Translations under genes and position numbers: made by a program
Shown: positions 1 to 7,941 of the stretch, one piece after another
Layout: each line of letters begins with the position of its first letter
Numbering within the stretch: position 1 is the first letter of the stretch
The notes under the pieces: generated by a model
The model's input: the letters and a program-made list of their open reading frames with translations, nothing else
What the model was told of the DNA's origin: nothing
Database searches by the model: none
Source of the DNA: Streptomyces cylindrosporus
GTDB lineage: Bacteria; Actinomycetota; Actinomycetes; Streptomycetales; Streptomycetaceae
Direction of reading: 5' to 3'
NCBI RefSeq assembly: GCF_022698165.1
Contig: NZ_JALDAY010000013.1
Span: 328,168 to 392,167 of the forward strand
DNA: 64,000 nt

Positions 1-237
1 GAAAGCGCTTGTGAGGATGGGGACTACGTGTTCACCGTTCTCCCCAACGTTCGCGATGCCCCAGATCCCGGCGACGACGATCGCGAGGTCACTGGCCACA
101 ACGGCAGTCAGCCCGGTCACGGAGCGGAAGGCATCCGCACTCTCCCCGTTACCCCTCTTGACCATCACGATGCTCAACACCGCGACGGCAAGTACGCCCG
201 CGACGAGAACCAGCAGAGCGACATCCAGTGCATCCAC
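1..237 (-). CDS. small membrane protein, 3' end beyond window
   Basis: A leftward reading frame opens with GTG at 237 and stays open to base 1, so at least 79 residues are present and the C-terminus is off the window. Two hydrophobic stretches are visible, about residues 3-25 and 46-66, with a short charged loop (KRGNGESAD) between them, as expected for a two-helix inner-membrane protein. It lies about 100 bases downstream of the Abi_C-type gene on the same strand and could be co-transcribed with it. I do not recognise the family. A role as membrane partner of the Abi protein is only an inference from position. Confidence 0.5.
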   Translation of the reverse strand, partial: MDALDVALLVLVAGVLAVAVLSIVMVKRGNGESADAFRSVTGLTAVVASDLAIVVAGIWGIANVGENGEHVVPILTSAF

Positions 238-339
238 GGCGGCCCCATTTCAGCCCGGGCCGCACTTGGCCTGACGGCAGGATCACGAAGCACCATCGAA
301 ACTCAGTTTCATCCTGCCGCCACGGATACGCACGTCGGC

Positions 340-1200
340 TCAGGTCGTGACCTTGCGCCACGGGGCGGCCGGGTCAGCCAGAGTGTCGAGGATCAGCTCA
401 CACCAGGTCACAGCAGCGTTGACCGTCAGGCGAGCGTGCCGGACCCCGAGTCCGGATGGTGCGCTGGCCTGGCCGTGACCACTCCCGAAGCCCTGGTTGC
501 GCAGCTCTGCGACACCCACAGTGATGTTTACGGAGCCGGAGAGGATCTTCTTCACGGCCTTGCTGCCGTCAGGTCCGTCGGGAGCAGACGCGGCATCGAG
601 CTTCAGCGACTTCTGTACCGTGCTGATCAGAGCCGGGAGCGCCGCGTTCTTGTCGACCTCGACACCCAGCTCCTGGAGAGCCGTCTTGGCCGTCGCCTCG
701 ATGAGCTGCTTGGCCGCGCCGATGGCTCCTTGCGGGTCGGTCGTCAGGTCACGCCGAATGCGCTCCAGCTCGATAGTGATGCCGGATGCGTCGCTCAGCG
801 TGCTGAGGTCCCGAACCAGTACAGGCGGGTTGGACCAGGAGATCCGCCCCTCCTTGTCGAGAGCGAACCCATCGCGTTCCAGGCGGACTCGAATGTCCTC
901 CAGCCACTTCGGCGTGCTCTGGTCGTTCGGGTCGCGGTACTCGCGGATGAAGTCTTCGAATACTAGAAGCGCACGCCGAACCTGCGTCGGGTCAGCCCAA
1001 TCCACGCCTTCCGCATAGAGCATGAACTCCGTGCGCCGTTGGCCTGAGTCCTGGTACTTCAGCTCATCCGGCGGGATGGGCGCGAATCCGTGGTTCTCCC
1101 ACAACTCTGCCACGATCCGGAGCGCGAGGTCCGTAGCCAGAGAGCGGAAGGCGTTACGGGTCGCGGGGCTCACCAGCTCCCGCCGTGCGGTGACCGTCAT
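340..1200 (-). CDS. abortive infection family protein (Abi_C-type C-terminus)
   Basis: A 286-residue protein. The C-terminal half (about residues 155-280) matches what I know of the Abi_C domain: GAAKQLIEATAKTAL, a SGSVNITVGVAELRNQGFG segment, and a helix ending in the HARLTVNAAVTW type of motif. Proteins with this domain are associated with abortive infection and related nuclease or defence systems; the biochemical activity is not visible here. The N-terminal part (RRELVSPATRNAF) is also typical. I chose ATG at 1200. An in-frame GTG at 1269 would add 23 residues and lies 15 bases after a strong AGGAGG, so that longer start cannot be excluded. It sits in prophage-like surroundings, consistent with a defence cargo gene. 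Confidence 0.75.
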   Translation of the reverse strand: MTVTARRELVSPATRNAFRSLATDLALRIVAELWENHGFAPIPPDELKYQDSGQRRTEFMLYAEGVDWADPTQVRRALLVFEDFIREYRDPNDQSTPKWLEDIRVRLERDGFALDKEGRISWSNPPVLVRDLSTLSDASGITIELERIRRDLTTDPQGAIGAAKQLIEATAKTALQELGVEVDKNAALPALISTVQKSLKLDAASAPDGPDGSKAVKKILSGSVNITVGVAELRNQGFGSGHGQASAPSGLGVRHARLTVNAAVTWCELILDTLADPAAPWRKVTT

Positions 1201-1592
1201 GGTTTGAAGATACGAGCAGCCCTTGACAACGTCATGGCCTTTTCCACAAGACGGTTCAGATTCGCTCACTACCCAGGCGCATCACCTCCTGGAATCCTGA
1301 CACCACTTAGTTAGCCGCAGGGGGTGGGGTGTGATGTGGGCAGCGCTCTTCGGTGTGCTGGGGGCCGTACTAGGGTCTGGCGTCACGGGCTGGTTCGGAC
1401 TGAGGCAGACACGCCATGCACGGCAGATGGCCGCGCTGGAGTCGATCACCACCTTCAGGACAGCCTTCAGCACACTGACCAGCTTCCTGGACACCACACT
1501 TCGAGCGCTGGAACGCGGTCAGGCAGTGGATCCAGAGTCCTTCGACGGGGCGCAGGAGAACCTCGCGCAGTCACTGTATGAAGCACGTCTTA

Positions 1593-2482
1593 GGTCGTGT
1601 CCGCAAAGTGGTGGGGTCGTTGGTCTGTTCGTGGTGCGCCGACATGAGCTGACGGATGAATCTTGGGCAGTGATCGAGCCGTTGCTGGCTCCGCCGCGGA
1701 TGGGCCGCCCTGTCCGTGACCGGCGGCAGGTGGTCAACGGGATCCTGTGGAAGCTGTCCACCGGGGCCGCCTGGCGGGACCTGCCCGAACGCTACGGCCC
1801 GTGGAAGACGGTCTACGAACGCTTCCGCCGCTGGTCCGCCGACGGCACATGGGATCGCCTGCTGGCCCACGTCCAGCAGCATTCCGACGCGATCGGCACC
1901 GTCGACTGGACCATCGTGTGCATCGACTCCACCACCGTGCGCGCCCACCAGCACGCGGCCGGGGCCCGAAAAGGGGGCAGGACTGGCCGGGCGAGGCGAT
2001 CGGCCGCTCCCGCGGCGGACTGACCACGAAGATCCACCTCGCCTGCGACGGCCGGGGCAGACCCCTGGCCTTCACCATCACCGCAGGCAACGTCAACGAC
2101 TGCACCCAGTTTGAGGCGGTGATGGCCCGCATCCGCATCGAGCGGTGCGGGCCGGGCCGCCCTCGCACCCGCCCCGCGCTGGTCGCGGCGGACAAGGGCT
2201 ACTCGTCCACGAACATCCGCGCCTACCTGCGCCGACGCGGCATCAAGGCGGCCATCCCGGAACGGATCGATCAGATCAACGGCCGTATCCGGCGCGGTGA
2301 GAGCCGGTGCCGGCTCAACCACGCGGCCTACCGACGCCGCAACGTCGTCGAACGCTGCTTCAACCGGCTCAAGCACAACAAAGCCCTGGCCACCCGCTAC
2401 GACAAACGAGCCCGGCACTACCAAGCCCTGGTCACCCTCGCCTGCCTACGACTCTGGCTCCCCTGACATTGCGGACACGACC
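1593..2482 (+). mobile_element. IS5-family (IS427-like) insertion sequence, complete
   Basis: An element of about 890 bp with terminal inverted repeats: GGTCGTGTCCGCAA at the left end (1593-1606) and its exact complement at the right end (2469-2482). TA is duplicated on both sides (1591-1592 and 2483-2484), the target duplication expected for the IS427 group of IS5. It carries one two-frame transposase. It interrupts a small membrane-protein gene whose frame is restored if the element and one TA are removed. The clean ends indicate a fairly recent insertion. Confidence 0.9.
1631..2466 (+). CDS. IS5/IS427 transposase made by -1 frameshifting
   Basis: The first frame (GTG 1631 to 2023) encodes the N-terminal helix-turn-helix-like part (ELTDESWAVIEPLLAPP, GRPVRDRRQVVNGILW) and the first catalytic aspartate in CIDSTTVRAH. 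The second frame, one base back, continues with GRSRGGLTTKIH, the second aspartate (ADKGYSS) and the final glutamate region (VVERCFNRLKHNK), ending at 2466. The switch point is AAAAGGGGG at 1969-1977, a slippery run of the type used for programmed -1 frameshifting in this IS group. The fusion would be about 279 residues, normal for the family, so the element is probably functional rather than mutated. Start codon: GTG 1631 or 1634; there is no in-frame ATG nearby. Confidence 0.85.
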
Positions 2483-2697
2483 TAGGGCCCTGCCCGGCGC
2501 AGCAATTGACCGTCGACTGACAGGTCTCATACTGGCCCCGGTGCAAACCATCCACCGCCTCTGTACGGAGACCGGTGACGCCGAGGGCATCGCACAGGCT
2601 CGGCGCTATTGGCGAGAGCTGGAGCGAGCGCGCAATTACGTCAGCCACGAACTTGAACTGGTCTTGCGTGGCCCCGTCGGCATCAAGTCACCTGAAA

Positions 2698-2997
2698 TCA
2701 AGATCCCCTGGGACCTACCCCCGATCTGACCGCGATTCTGGTCAGTTCTGTCTTCACACGCCGGAGCATCCGGGTCTGGGAGGCCGTCAGAGTGGGAGCA
2801 ATGGCCAACTGGGCCTGGACCCAGGCCGCTTCCTGACGCTCCCGCTCGGCGAAGGCCATCTGGTCCCTGACGAGGCCCCGGACGAGCTTCCGCATGGCCG
2901 GGGACCTGAGTGGCTTCCCGTTCACCACGGGCCCGTACGCGGGCTTTCGGAAACCGCCGGGGGTGTCCGGGTCGATGAGGACGAGGCGGCCCTTCAC
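2698..2997 (-). CDS. small basic hypothetical protein, phage/element type
   Basis: A 99-residue protein starting at GTG 2997, which overlaps the stop of the upstream small frame by four bases (GTGA), a sign of translational coupling. It begins KGRLVLIDPDTPGGFRKPAYG and continues into a long charged helix (RKLVRGLVRDQMAFAERERQEAAW) and a basic tail. No catalytic motif is visible and I do not recognise the family. It is the last of at least five tiny overlapping leftward genes between 3696 and 2698, an arrangement typical of actinophage or integrative-element early operons. Its 3' end overlaps the last 32 bases of the IS-split gene on the other strand. Confidence 0.6.
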   Translation of the reverse strand: MKGRLVLIDPDTPGGFRKPAYGPVVNGKPLRSPAMRKLVRGLVRDQMAFAERERQEAAWVQAQLAIAPTLTASQTRMLRRVKTELTRIAVRSGVGPRGS

Positions 2998-3165
2998 GAG
3001 AACTCCGGCTGTGCGGGCTCGTATCCGTTGGCCCCGACGACAGGGCACAGCGGCTCCCCGTCCTCGTGAGACCACGAGGGAGCGTCTCCCCAAGCCGGGG
3101 TCCAGGACGAGGGCTCGGCCTCCACGGCCGGCTCACCGCACTGGGAGCAGCACGGCGCGGCTCAT
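2994..3165 (-). pseudogene. small zinc-ribbon-like protein, probable frameshift near its start
   Basis: From about 3150 the frame encodes CSQCGEPAVEAEPSSWTPAW, then an acidic segment and EPLCPVVGANG, ending with TGA overlapping the next gene's GTG. The CxxC and the later Cys suggest a small zinc ribbon. The only reasonable start, ATG 3165 (MSRAV), is one base out of frame with this and stops after ten codons. A single-base indel around 3140-3160 would join them into a protein of about 57 residues. The frame is otherwise clean and fits the overlapping operon. It is either a decayed gene or a sequencing indel. Confidence 0.4.
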
Positions 3166-3200
3166 CCCTGGGCCTCCACCTTCAGCCAGAAGCCCGGGTT

Positions 3201-3323
3201 CTACTCGGCCTCGCGGGCCACCAGGGCGTCCTTCTGCTCCTCGGTCATGTCGGTGACGCCGTACACGACGCCACCCCGGATCTTGTACTCGTAGTCGTTT
3301 GAGAACGCGGTGACCTGGTACAT
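3201..3323 (-). CDS. 40-residue hypothetical protein in overlapping operon
   Basis: ATG 3323 overlaps the TGA of the preceding frame (TGATG). The product is 40 residues, MYQVTAFSNDYEYKIRGGVV then YGVTDMTEEQKDALVAREAE, acidic at the C-terminus with a DMTEEQKDALVAR helix. It is too short for family assignment, but the composition, the start overlap and the position between similar small frames support it as a real gene of the prophage-like operon. Function unknown. Confidence 0.5.
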   Translation of the reverse strand: MYQVTAFSNDYEYKIRGGVVYGVTDMTEEQKDALVAREAE

Positions 3324-3559
3324 CAGACGCTCCCGTCCTGCCACGCCTCGCGGGAGTCGAAGACGAGTGTCTTGCCCTCGCGGGACTGGACGAACGTGTC
3401 GACCGCCTCAGCGGGCCCGTACGGGACGAGCTGGGTCCCGTTGTGGGGATAGCCGTACGACCAGCAGACGGCCCAGGAGCCGTCCAGTTCGAGCAGGGAC
3501 ACCCGGTCCCCGCCGTCAGTCTCGTAATGGCCTCTCAGTGCCTATTCCACCGTGCTCAC
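3323..3559 (-). pseudogene. small gene with an in-frame TAG after five codons
   Basis: GTG 3559 overlaps the upstream stop by four bases (GTGA) and reads MSTVE, then TAG (3544-3542), then continues in the same frame for 72 more codons without a stop (ALRGHYETDGGDRVSLLELD ... REAWQDGSV). The continuation has protein-like composition and its TGA overlaps the next gene's ATG. The simplest reading is one coding sequence of about 78 codons with a nonsense mutation (for example CAG to TAG). Translation could resume at GTG within GDRVSLLELD. The sequence SWAVCWSYGYPHNGTQLVPY suggests a small beta-rich domain, family unknown. Confidence 0.5.
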
Positions 3560-3696
3560 CAGTCCCCGTCGTGTACCGGCTCTTCGTCGTCGAAGAGCAT
3601 TGCGTTGGCCTGCTCCGCCATCGAGCCGGGCGGGACGAACGGGCACACGGGCGGACAGGCGTACTTGCCGTCTTCGCAGGTCTCACACTGCGCCAC
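3556..3696 (-). CDS. small cysteine-rich protein
   Basis: A 46-residue product starting at GTG 3696, preceded by GGGAG at normal spacing. It begins AQCETCEDGKYACPPVCPF, containing CxxC and a second Cys pair about ten residues later, so a zinc-binding knuckle is likely. The C-terminus is acidic (FDDEEPVHDGDW). It is the first gene of the tiny overlapping leftward operon. The family is not recognised; such small zinc proteins are common in actinophages and Streptomyces integrative elements. Confidence 0.55.
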   Translation of the reverse strand: MAQCETCEDGKYACPPVCPFVPPGSMAEQANAMLFDDEEPVHDGDW

Positions 3697-3876
3697 AGGT
3701 ACTCCCGTTTTTAAAGTCCGCTAGCCCCAGATATACGTGAAGCCCCCACCGGATAAATTGGAGAGGGCCTGCCGAGACAGCGTACAGGATTCATTGGAGC
3801 TTCTGGATCTCTCCAACAATTCTTGGAGATATCAGACGCCCAGGCCCCACCCTGGAGAGGGCACAACGGGTTCAGG

Positions 3877-4455
3877 TCACAGAAGGTGCGCGAGCCACAG
3901 AGGGTCAGCCGCTACCCGCTCAGCGACCTCGTTGGACGTCTCCGCGAAGGTCCGGTCCCAGATGGCCTGGACACCGGGCGGCAGATACTTCCGCATAAGA
4001 CTTCGATACGCCTCAATCCATCGCGAACCATGCCCACATCTCACTGTCTCAGAATCGACGAGGAGATGAGCGATCTCATGTAGAGCGACCAGTCGACGGA
4101 GACCCTCTGCCTTGACGTCGATGTATGCGACAAGTCGTGGCCCGATCAAGTCATTACCGTCGAACCAATTCGGCACAGTGAACCAGCGTGCGGCAGCCGC
4201 AGAGTCCGCGAACCAGTTCTGAACGTGCGCGGGAAGCCGGTGGACCTCGGAGATCATCAGGTACTCGACACGCCGCTCGGCGGACCAGATCGACTCGGCG
4301 AACGACCTGAACTCGCCGATGGCCAACGGCTCTGATTGCTCAGCTCCAGGATCCAGCCCCATCACATGGTGATCGGCGCCAGCCGCAGTGAACGCCTCTC
4401 GGACAGTAGCAAGCGCCTGCTCGCGCATCGACTCGTGGTCATCAGTCGCAGACAC
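3877..4455 (-). CDS. HExxH putative metallopeptidase-like protein
   Basis: A 192-residue protein with HEIAH at residues 126-130 inside a hydrophobic helix (RLVALHEIAHLLV), followed by a glycine-histidine turn and helix (CGHGSRWIEAYRSLM, H142) that can supply the third zinc ligand. The pattern resembles the TIGR04338-type putative metallohydrolases of actinobacteria and, more loosely, SprT/IrrE-like folds. The C-terminus has helix SNEVAERVAADPLWLAHLL. Start is GTG 4455. It lies 28 bases after the frameshifted winged-helix-like gene and upstream of the tiny-gene operon, all leftward. The substrate is unknown; a role in cleaving a repressor, as IrrE/ImmA do in mobile elements, is possible but unproven. 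Confidence 0.6.
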   Translation of the reverse strand: MSATDDHESMREQALATVREAFTAAGADHHVMGLDPGAEQSEPLAIGEFRSFAESIWSAERRVEYLMISEVHRLPAHVQNWFADSAAAARWFTVPNWFDGNDLIGPRLVAYIDVKAEGLRRLVALHEIAHLLVDSETVRCGHGSRWIEAYRSLMRKYLPPGVQAIWDRTFAETSNEVAERVAADPLWLAHLL

Positions 4456-4483
4456 ACCGTCAGTCTCTCACCAGGGAAGGTGG

Positions 4484-5328
4484 TCACATCGAGAGTCCCG
4501 TGACCCGGCGCCTCATGGCGGCCAGCTGCTCCCGCTTGACCTCCTCGGAATGGGCCATGAACTCCCGGGCCCCCCAAGGATTCCTGAGCCGGCCGTTCGT
4601 CCAAGACGGCCGGACTCGACGGGACCGGGCCCACCTCCTTGGCCTGGGTGACCAGGTGGTCGTACATGGCCATCTCGTCGCCCTGCTCGACCAGCTCGCG
4701 CCACTCCTGGGCCGCGTCCTCGGGCAGCTCGTCCAGGAACGCCTGACGGGTCCGGGGGTTGGCGGCCCGCCAGGCGATGGCGCCCTCGGGGGGTACCCCT
4801 GCGGGCTGCCGTGGCGCGCTCCTTCTGATCCCGGGCCATAGCCGTGTACAGCTTGGTCTTGTCGCCCAAGTGCCCGCAGTACATCGAGCCGTCCGGGTGG
4901 AGCACCGAGCGGAAGGCCAGGATGTAGTACTTCGAGCGGCCCACCTTCTGCTCGATCACCAGGCCCAGGGGGTTCGCCTTCCAGCGGTCCAGGAGGCGCC
5001 GGACCGGACGCTCCGCCAGTCCCGTGAGGGCCATCAGGTCGGCCTGGGTCACGGCGATGTTCCGGACCCCGAAGAGGGCGGCCAAGCGCCAGGCGTGCTT
5101 GCCGAGGTTCTCCTCCGCCCACAGGTCGTTGGCGGTGTCCAGGATCGTCAGGAGGGTCCAGGAGGAGGACCTCGGGGCTCCCCACTCCGTCAGCTTCTCG
5201 AACTCCTCGTGGGCCAGGACCAGGGCTTCCTCCAGCCCCTCCGCGATACCGGTCGTCTCCCGCCCATTACCCCTCTGAGGGTCTTCTGTGCGTCCGTCGA
5301 CCCCGACGAGCTGATGGCGAATACCCAT
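4484..5328 (-). pseudogene. winged-helix-like replication/regulatory protein with two frameshifts
   Basis: The first frame encodes GLEEALVLAHEEFEKLTEWG, a helical core, and a winged-helix-like segment (VTQADLMALTGLAERPVRRL then LDRWKANPLGLVIEQKVGRS). It shifts frame near 4790 at a six-G run, continues as AIAWRAANPRTRQAFLDELP and MAMYDHLVTQAKEVGPV, and shifts again near 4575 at a six-C run to end as EEVKREQLAAMRRRVTGLSM. Joined, it would be about 270-280 residues. Both breaks lie in homopolymers, so sequencing error is as likely as real decay. The start is uncertain: ATG 5328 overlaps a rightward small frame. The domain resembles replication-organiser or regulator proteins of mobile elements, but I cannot name it. 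Confidence 0.5.
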
Positions 5329-5415
5329 CCGACCGTGTTGGAGCCGCACAAGACGGTGTACGAGCCCGAGCGGGGCGGTCACTACCCGGCGCAGGACTCG
5401 GAGGAGCAGCGGTGA
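5314..5415 (+). CDS. 33-residue hypothetical protein
   Basis: ATG 5314 encodes MANTHPTVLEPHKTVYEPER then GGHYPAQDSEEQR, ending in a TGA that overlaps the GTG of the next gene (GTGA). The overlap and similar composition support it, but it starts within the 5' end of the leftward winged-helix-like gene, so at most one of the two starts is exactly right. No recognisable family. Confidence 0.35.
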   Translation: MANTHPTVLEPHKTVYEPERGGHYPAQDSEEQR

Positions 5416-5624
5416 CCGACGACCAGTACGCAGCCGACTACGCGGTGATCGAGCAGGACATGATGACCGCCCAGGATCTGGAGTTCGGGGCCTACGCCGG
5501 ATACCTCGCGGAGTACGGCATCAAGCTCCGGGAACTGGCCGCGAGCTACGACGATCCCGAGATGGCGTACCGCCACCTCCTCGCGTACTCGGACGACGTC
5601 CTGGACCGCATCAACGGCCAGTAG
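5412..5624 (+). CDS. small acidic helical protein
   Basis: A 70-residue, strongly acidic protein from GTG 5412 to 5624, predicted mostly helical (TDDQYAADYAVIEQDMMTAQ, later DDPEMAYRHLLAYSDDVLDR). It overlaps the preceding small frame by four bases. Small acidic proteins like this are common in actinophage and prophage early regions; no domain is recognisable. Function unknown. Confidence 0.5.
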   Translation: MTDDQYAADYAVIEQDMMTAQDLEFGAYAGYLAEYGIKLRELAASYDDPEMAYRHLLAYSDDVLDRINGQ

Positions 5625-5680
5625 GTCATAGGACGGCAGGTGTTGACGGGATCAGCCCCATGCGGGTTGGTCCCGTCGGC

Positions 5681-6214
5681 ATGATGATCGGTGTGCAGAC
5701 AGAGACATTGGTGGGTCTGATCAGCGGTCTTGGAGGCGCTGTGATCGGCTCCATGGGAGCCCTGGGCGGGGCCTGGTTGCAGCAGCGGTCCCAAGCGAAG
5801 AACTCCAAGCGAGAGCGCGATGAGCAACGCGCCCTGTCCTCGGGAGAAGTCGCCTTGAACGAGCTGCTCCGGCTGAACCAGCTCACGGACGCTGTTGTGC
5901 GCGGGACTGCTGAGGAGAACTGGAAGGAACAGGCGGCTGAGCTTGTGCGGCATGCCGAGATCGCGATCAGGGTGATCCCGAACTCGTTCGACCTCCGCGA
6001 GACGATGGCCCACTACTTCTTCGCCATGCAGCATTACCACTTCGTGGGCAATTCAGGGGCACTTGCAACCATGACGTTGCGTACGGCTTCCGCCGAGGGG
6101 TTCAATGCTCTGGCCGCGTTCCTGCGGGGAGACGAACTCCCGAAGCACAGTGAGACGTTCCTCGCGATGGAGAGACGCATCCAGGTGGCTTACATGCGTG
6201 ACCTCGCGTCATGA
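5681..6214 (+). CDS. single-TM protein with cytoplasmic helical domain
   Basis: A 177-residue protein starting at one of two adjacent ATGs (5681 or 5684). A glycine-rich hydrophobic helix (LVGLISGLGGAVIGSMGALG) at the N-terminus is followed by a basic, coiled-coil-like stretch (QQRSQAKNSKRERDEQRALS) and a helical C-terminal domain. This order matches the IS-split gene at 1331 and the gene at 25864. The family is not known to me; it resembles small membrane-anchored components often carried near phage or defence genes in Streptomyces. Confidence 0.6.
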   Translation: MMIGVQTETLVGLISGLGGAVIGSMGALGGAWLQQRSQAKNSKRERDEQRALSSGEVALNELLRLNQLTDAVVRGTAEENWKEQAAELVRHAEIAIRVIPNSFDLRETMAHYFFAMQHYHFVGNSGALATMTLRTASAEGFNALAAFLRGDELPKHSETFLAMERRIQVAYMRDLAS

Positions 6215-6292
6215 CGCCCGTCAGAGACATGCTTGCGTTTTGAAACACCGGACCGCATAATCGCGATCAGCAGGACCACTGTGTCCGCGTGC

Positions 6293-6325
6293 AGGCCCCG
6301 ACTCCCCAGGAGACCGGGGCCTTTT
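6293..6325 (+). terminator. intrinsic terminator hairpin with T-run
   Basis: AGGCCCCG (6293-6300) pairs with CGGGGCCT (6315-6322) across a 14-base loop and is followed by TTTT, so it has the classical rho-independent form. It lies just upstream of the excisionase-like gene, whose GGGAGG ribosome site follows immediately. It probably ends a transcript arriving from the left. Confidence 0.6.
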
Positions 6326-6345
6326 CGTGTTTCAGGGAGGCCGTC

Positions 6346-6555
6346 GTGGAGGACGAGCCCTGGCTGACGGTCAAGGAGGCCGCGCTCCTGGCAGGCGTGG
6401 ACGTCCAGACCATCTACTCCTGGGTCCGCCGAGGCCACCTGGAGGTCACCGGGCTCGACCACCGTGGCCGGAAGCTCTTCCGTCACCTCGACGTCGCCAA
6501 GGCGGAGATGGCCACCCGGACCAGGGCCAAGCGCGTGCTGGTTCCTGCTGCCTGA
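6346..6555 (+). CDS. excisionase/MerR-like HTH protein
   Basis: A 69-residue protein from GTG 6346, preceded by GGGAGG five bases upstream, which decides this start over the longer frame. It is a single helix-turn-helix domain of the HTH_17/excisionase type: WLTVKEAALLAGVDVQTIYS, then WVRRGHLEVTGLDHRGRKLF, a recognition helix and a wing. Such proteins act as recombination directionality factors or small regulators in phages and integrative elements. No integrase gene is visible in the window. Its stop is two bases from the stop of the convergent TRADD-N-associated gene. Confidence 0.7.
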   Translation: MEDEPWLTVKEAALLAGVDVQTIYSWVRRGHLEVTGLDHRGRKLFRHLDVAKAEMATRTRAKRVLVPAA

Positions 6556-6557
6556 CG

Positions 6558-7337
6558 TTAAGTGTTCGTCGGCTCGTCAGGACCGACGATCTCTGAAGGG
6601 ATTACCCCAGTGTCGGCATCGCCATTGACGCCAGTCATGTGCTTGATGAGATCCGCAAGCATCCCTTGGTGCGTTCGATAATCAGCGGTGATGTCAGGCA
6701 GCTCCGCTCCAGAGAACTTGAGGATCAAAGCGGCCTGGAGGCGAGCCTGCAAGAGTGGATCTTTGACCTCTCCGAGCAACTGGACGGCCTGACCTGCATC
6801 CCGCTCGACTTTCATGTCCTGCCGGAGTGACTGTGTCTGGCTCTCCATGTGCTTCAACGCCATGTCCGCTCGCCGGTGGAACAAGGTTCCGATGACAGTC
6901 ATGGCAAGACCCGCCACGCTGGCCGTGACGGATGCATACTGATCTCCGGTGCTGTTAGCTTTGAAGATGGCCGCGCCTATTCCAGCGAGCAGGATGGCGC
7001 CGCCCACTATGGAGCAGGTCAGGCTTACGGCGAAGCTGCGGCGCGCCTGGGTCAACCCGTAGGCGTAGTACTCGATAAGAAGCTTGGCGAAGTGCGTCTC
7101 AGCCTGTTCCTCGGGTTCGGGTTGACCAGGATGGTCTGCTCGTGATGACGAGTCCTCGCCTGCTCCCTCCGCCTCACCGAGCACCTCGACTCGCAAACGA
7201 CGGCGCTCCGAATCCACGGAGGAGAGAAGAGCCTTGGCCAATTGACTGCTTACCTTCGGAAGAAGGTACAAAGCGAACGGACCGGCTAGAAAAATTGCCA
7301 GCGCTGGCAACACTTTCGCCCATGCATCGTTGGTCAC
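6558..7337 (-). CDS. 2-TM protein of the TRADD-N-associated membrane domain type
   Basis: A 259-residue protein with an N-terminal hydrophobic segment (LPALAIFLAGPFALYLLP), then an acidic linker, then a core with YYAYGLTQARRSFAVSLTCS, two transmembrane helices separated by a short loop (VGGAILLAGIGAAIFKA; VTASVAGLAMTVIGTLF) and a basic helical tail (HRRADMALKHMESQTQSLRQ). This matches what I know of the cyanobacterial TRADD-N-associated 2-TM domain described in bacterial conflict systems. The protein may be a membrane effector. It lies between an excisionase-like gene and the terminase genes on the opposite strand, a position where prophages often carry defence genes. Start GTG 7337. Confidence 0.7.
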   Translation of the reverse strand: MTNDAWAKVLPALAIFLAGPFALYLLPKVSSQLAKALLSSVDSERRRLRVEVLGEAEGAGEDSSSRADHPGQPEPEEQAETHFAKLLIEYYAYGLTQARRSFAVSLTCSIVGGAILLAGIGAAIFKANSTGDQYASVTASVAGLAMTVIGTLFHRRADMALKHMESQTQSLRQDMKVERDAGQAVQLLGEVKDPLLQARLQAALILKFSGAELPDITADYRTHQGMLADLIKHMTGVNGDADTGVIPSEIVGPDEPTNT

Positions 7338-7446
7338 ACTCCAACCCTGTCAGAGCGCCTGTGCGTCGTCTGGGTAATCGATAGGACAGTCGTTGCCTCC
7401 TGACCGGTCACCCGTCACCACACGCACGTGAGGGGGTGAGCCGGCC

Positions 7447-7899
7447 GTGGCCCGCACCTTCTCCCGCGAGGACGAGGACACCCTCCGTCAGCTCCACGCT
7501 GACGGCGTCAGCCGCAACGAGATCGCCCGTCAGATGGAGTGGTCCGTCGGGACCATCACGAACCACGCTCAGCGCCTCGGGCTCTCCTTCGACCGCGAAG
7601 CCACCAGGGCCGCCACTGACGCCCGTCAGGTCGATCTGACGGCCCGGCGTCAGGTGATCCAGGCGGAGTTGTTGGAGCTGGTTCAGGAGCAGATGGAGAG
7701 GGCCCGAGGCCGCTATCTCCTGACGGGCATGACGCAGACCGGAGAGATCGCGGCCCAGTGGCTGGACCTCCCCCCGGCCAAGGAGACCAAGGACCTCACC
7801 TCAGCCGCGATGAGCGCCCTGGCCCGGTTCGACCAGAAGGCCAAGGAGACGCCGGAGACCCCGGTCGGGAGCAGGCCCGCGGGTTCCTGCGGGACCTGA
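7447..7899 (+). CDS. phage terminase small subunit-like HTH protein
   Basis: The N-terminus is a helix-turn-helix (FSREDEDTLRQLHADGVSRN, EIARQMEWSVGTITNHAQRL) followed by a long helical region (LVQEQMERARGRYL), the arrangement of many actinophage small terminase subunits that bind packaging sites. GTG 7447 follows a GGGGG-rich ribosome site. The large terminase start follows, which supports the assignment. The annotated frame ends at 7899 with an unlikely tail. One base shift in the CCCC at about 7860 gives GREQARGFLRDLSDAMATAA and ends at 7964, overlapping the next gene by 23 bases, so a frameshift or indel is likely. Confidence 0.65.
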   Translation: MARTFSREDEDTLRQLHADGVSRNEIARQMEWSVGTITNHAQRLGLSFDREATRAATDARQVDLTARRQVIQAELLELVQEQMERARGRYLLTGMTQTGEIAAQWLDLPPAKETKDLTSAAMSALARFDQKAKETPETPVGSRPAGSCGT

Positions 7900-7941
7900 G
7901 CGACGCCATGGCGACCGCAGCCCGGGAGCTGGGGGGCGACG

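Larger units (their letters stand above)
1331..2729 (+). pseudogene. single-TM/coiled-coil protein gene split by an IS5-family insertion
   Basis: The 5' part (1331-1592) encodes a hydrophobic N-terminal helix (ALFGVLGAVLGSGVTGWFG) followed by a charged helical region. The 3' part (2485-2729) encodes a helical tail ending in EIKIPWDLPPI. Removing 1593-2484 (the IS plus one TA copy) joins the two parts in the same frame, giving an uninterrupted 168-residue protein. This is direct evidence for one host gene inactivated by insertion. The architecture of one membrane helix then a cytoplasmic coiled coil recurs at 5681 and 25864. The function is unknown; a membrane-anchored component of a defence or prophage cargo system is possible. 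Confidence 0.8.
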
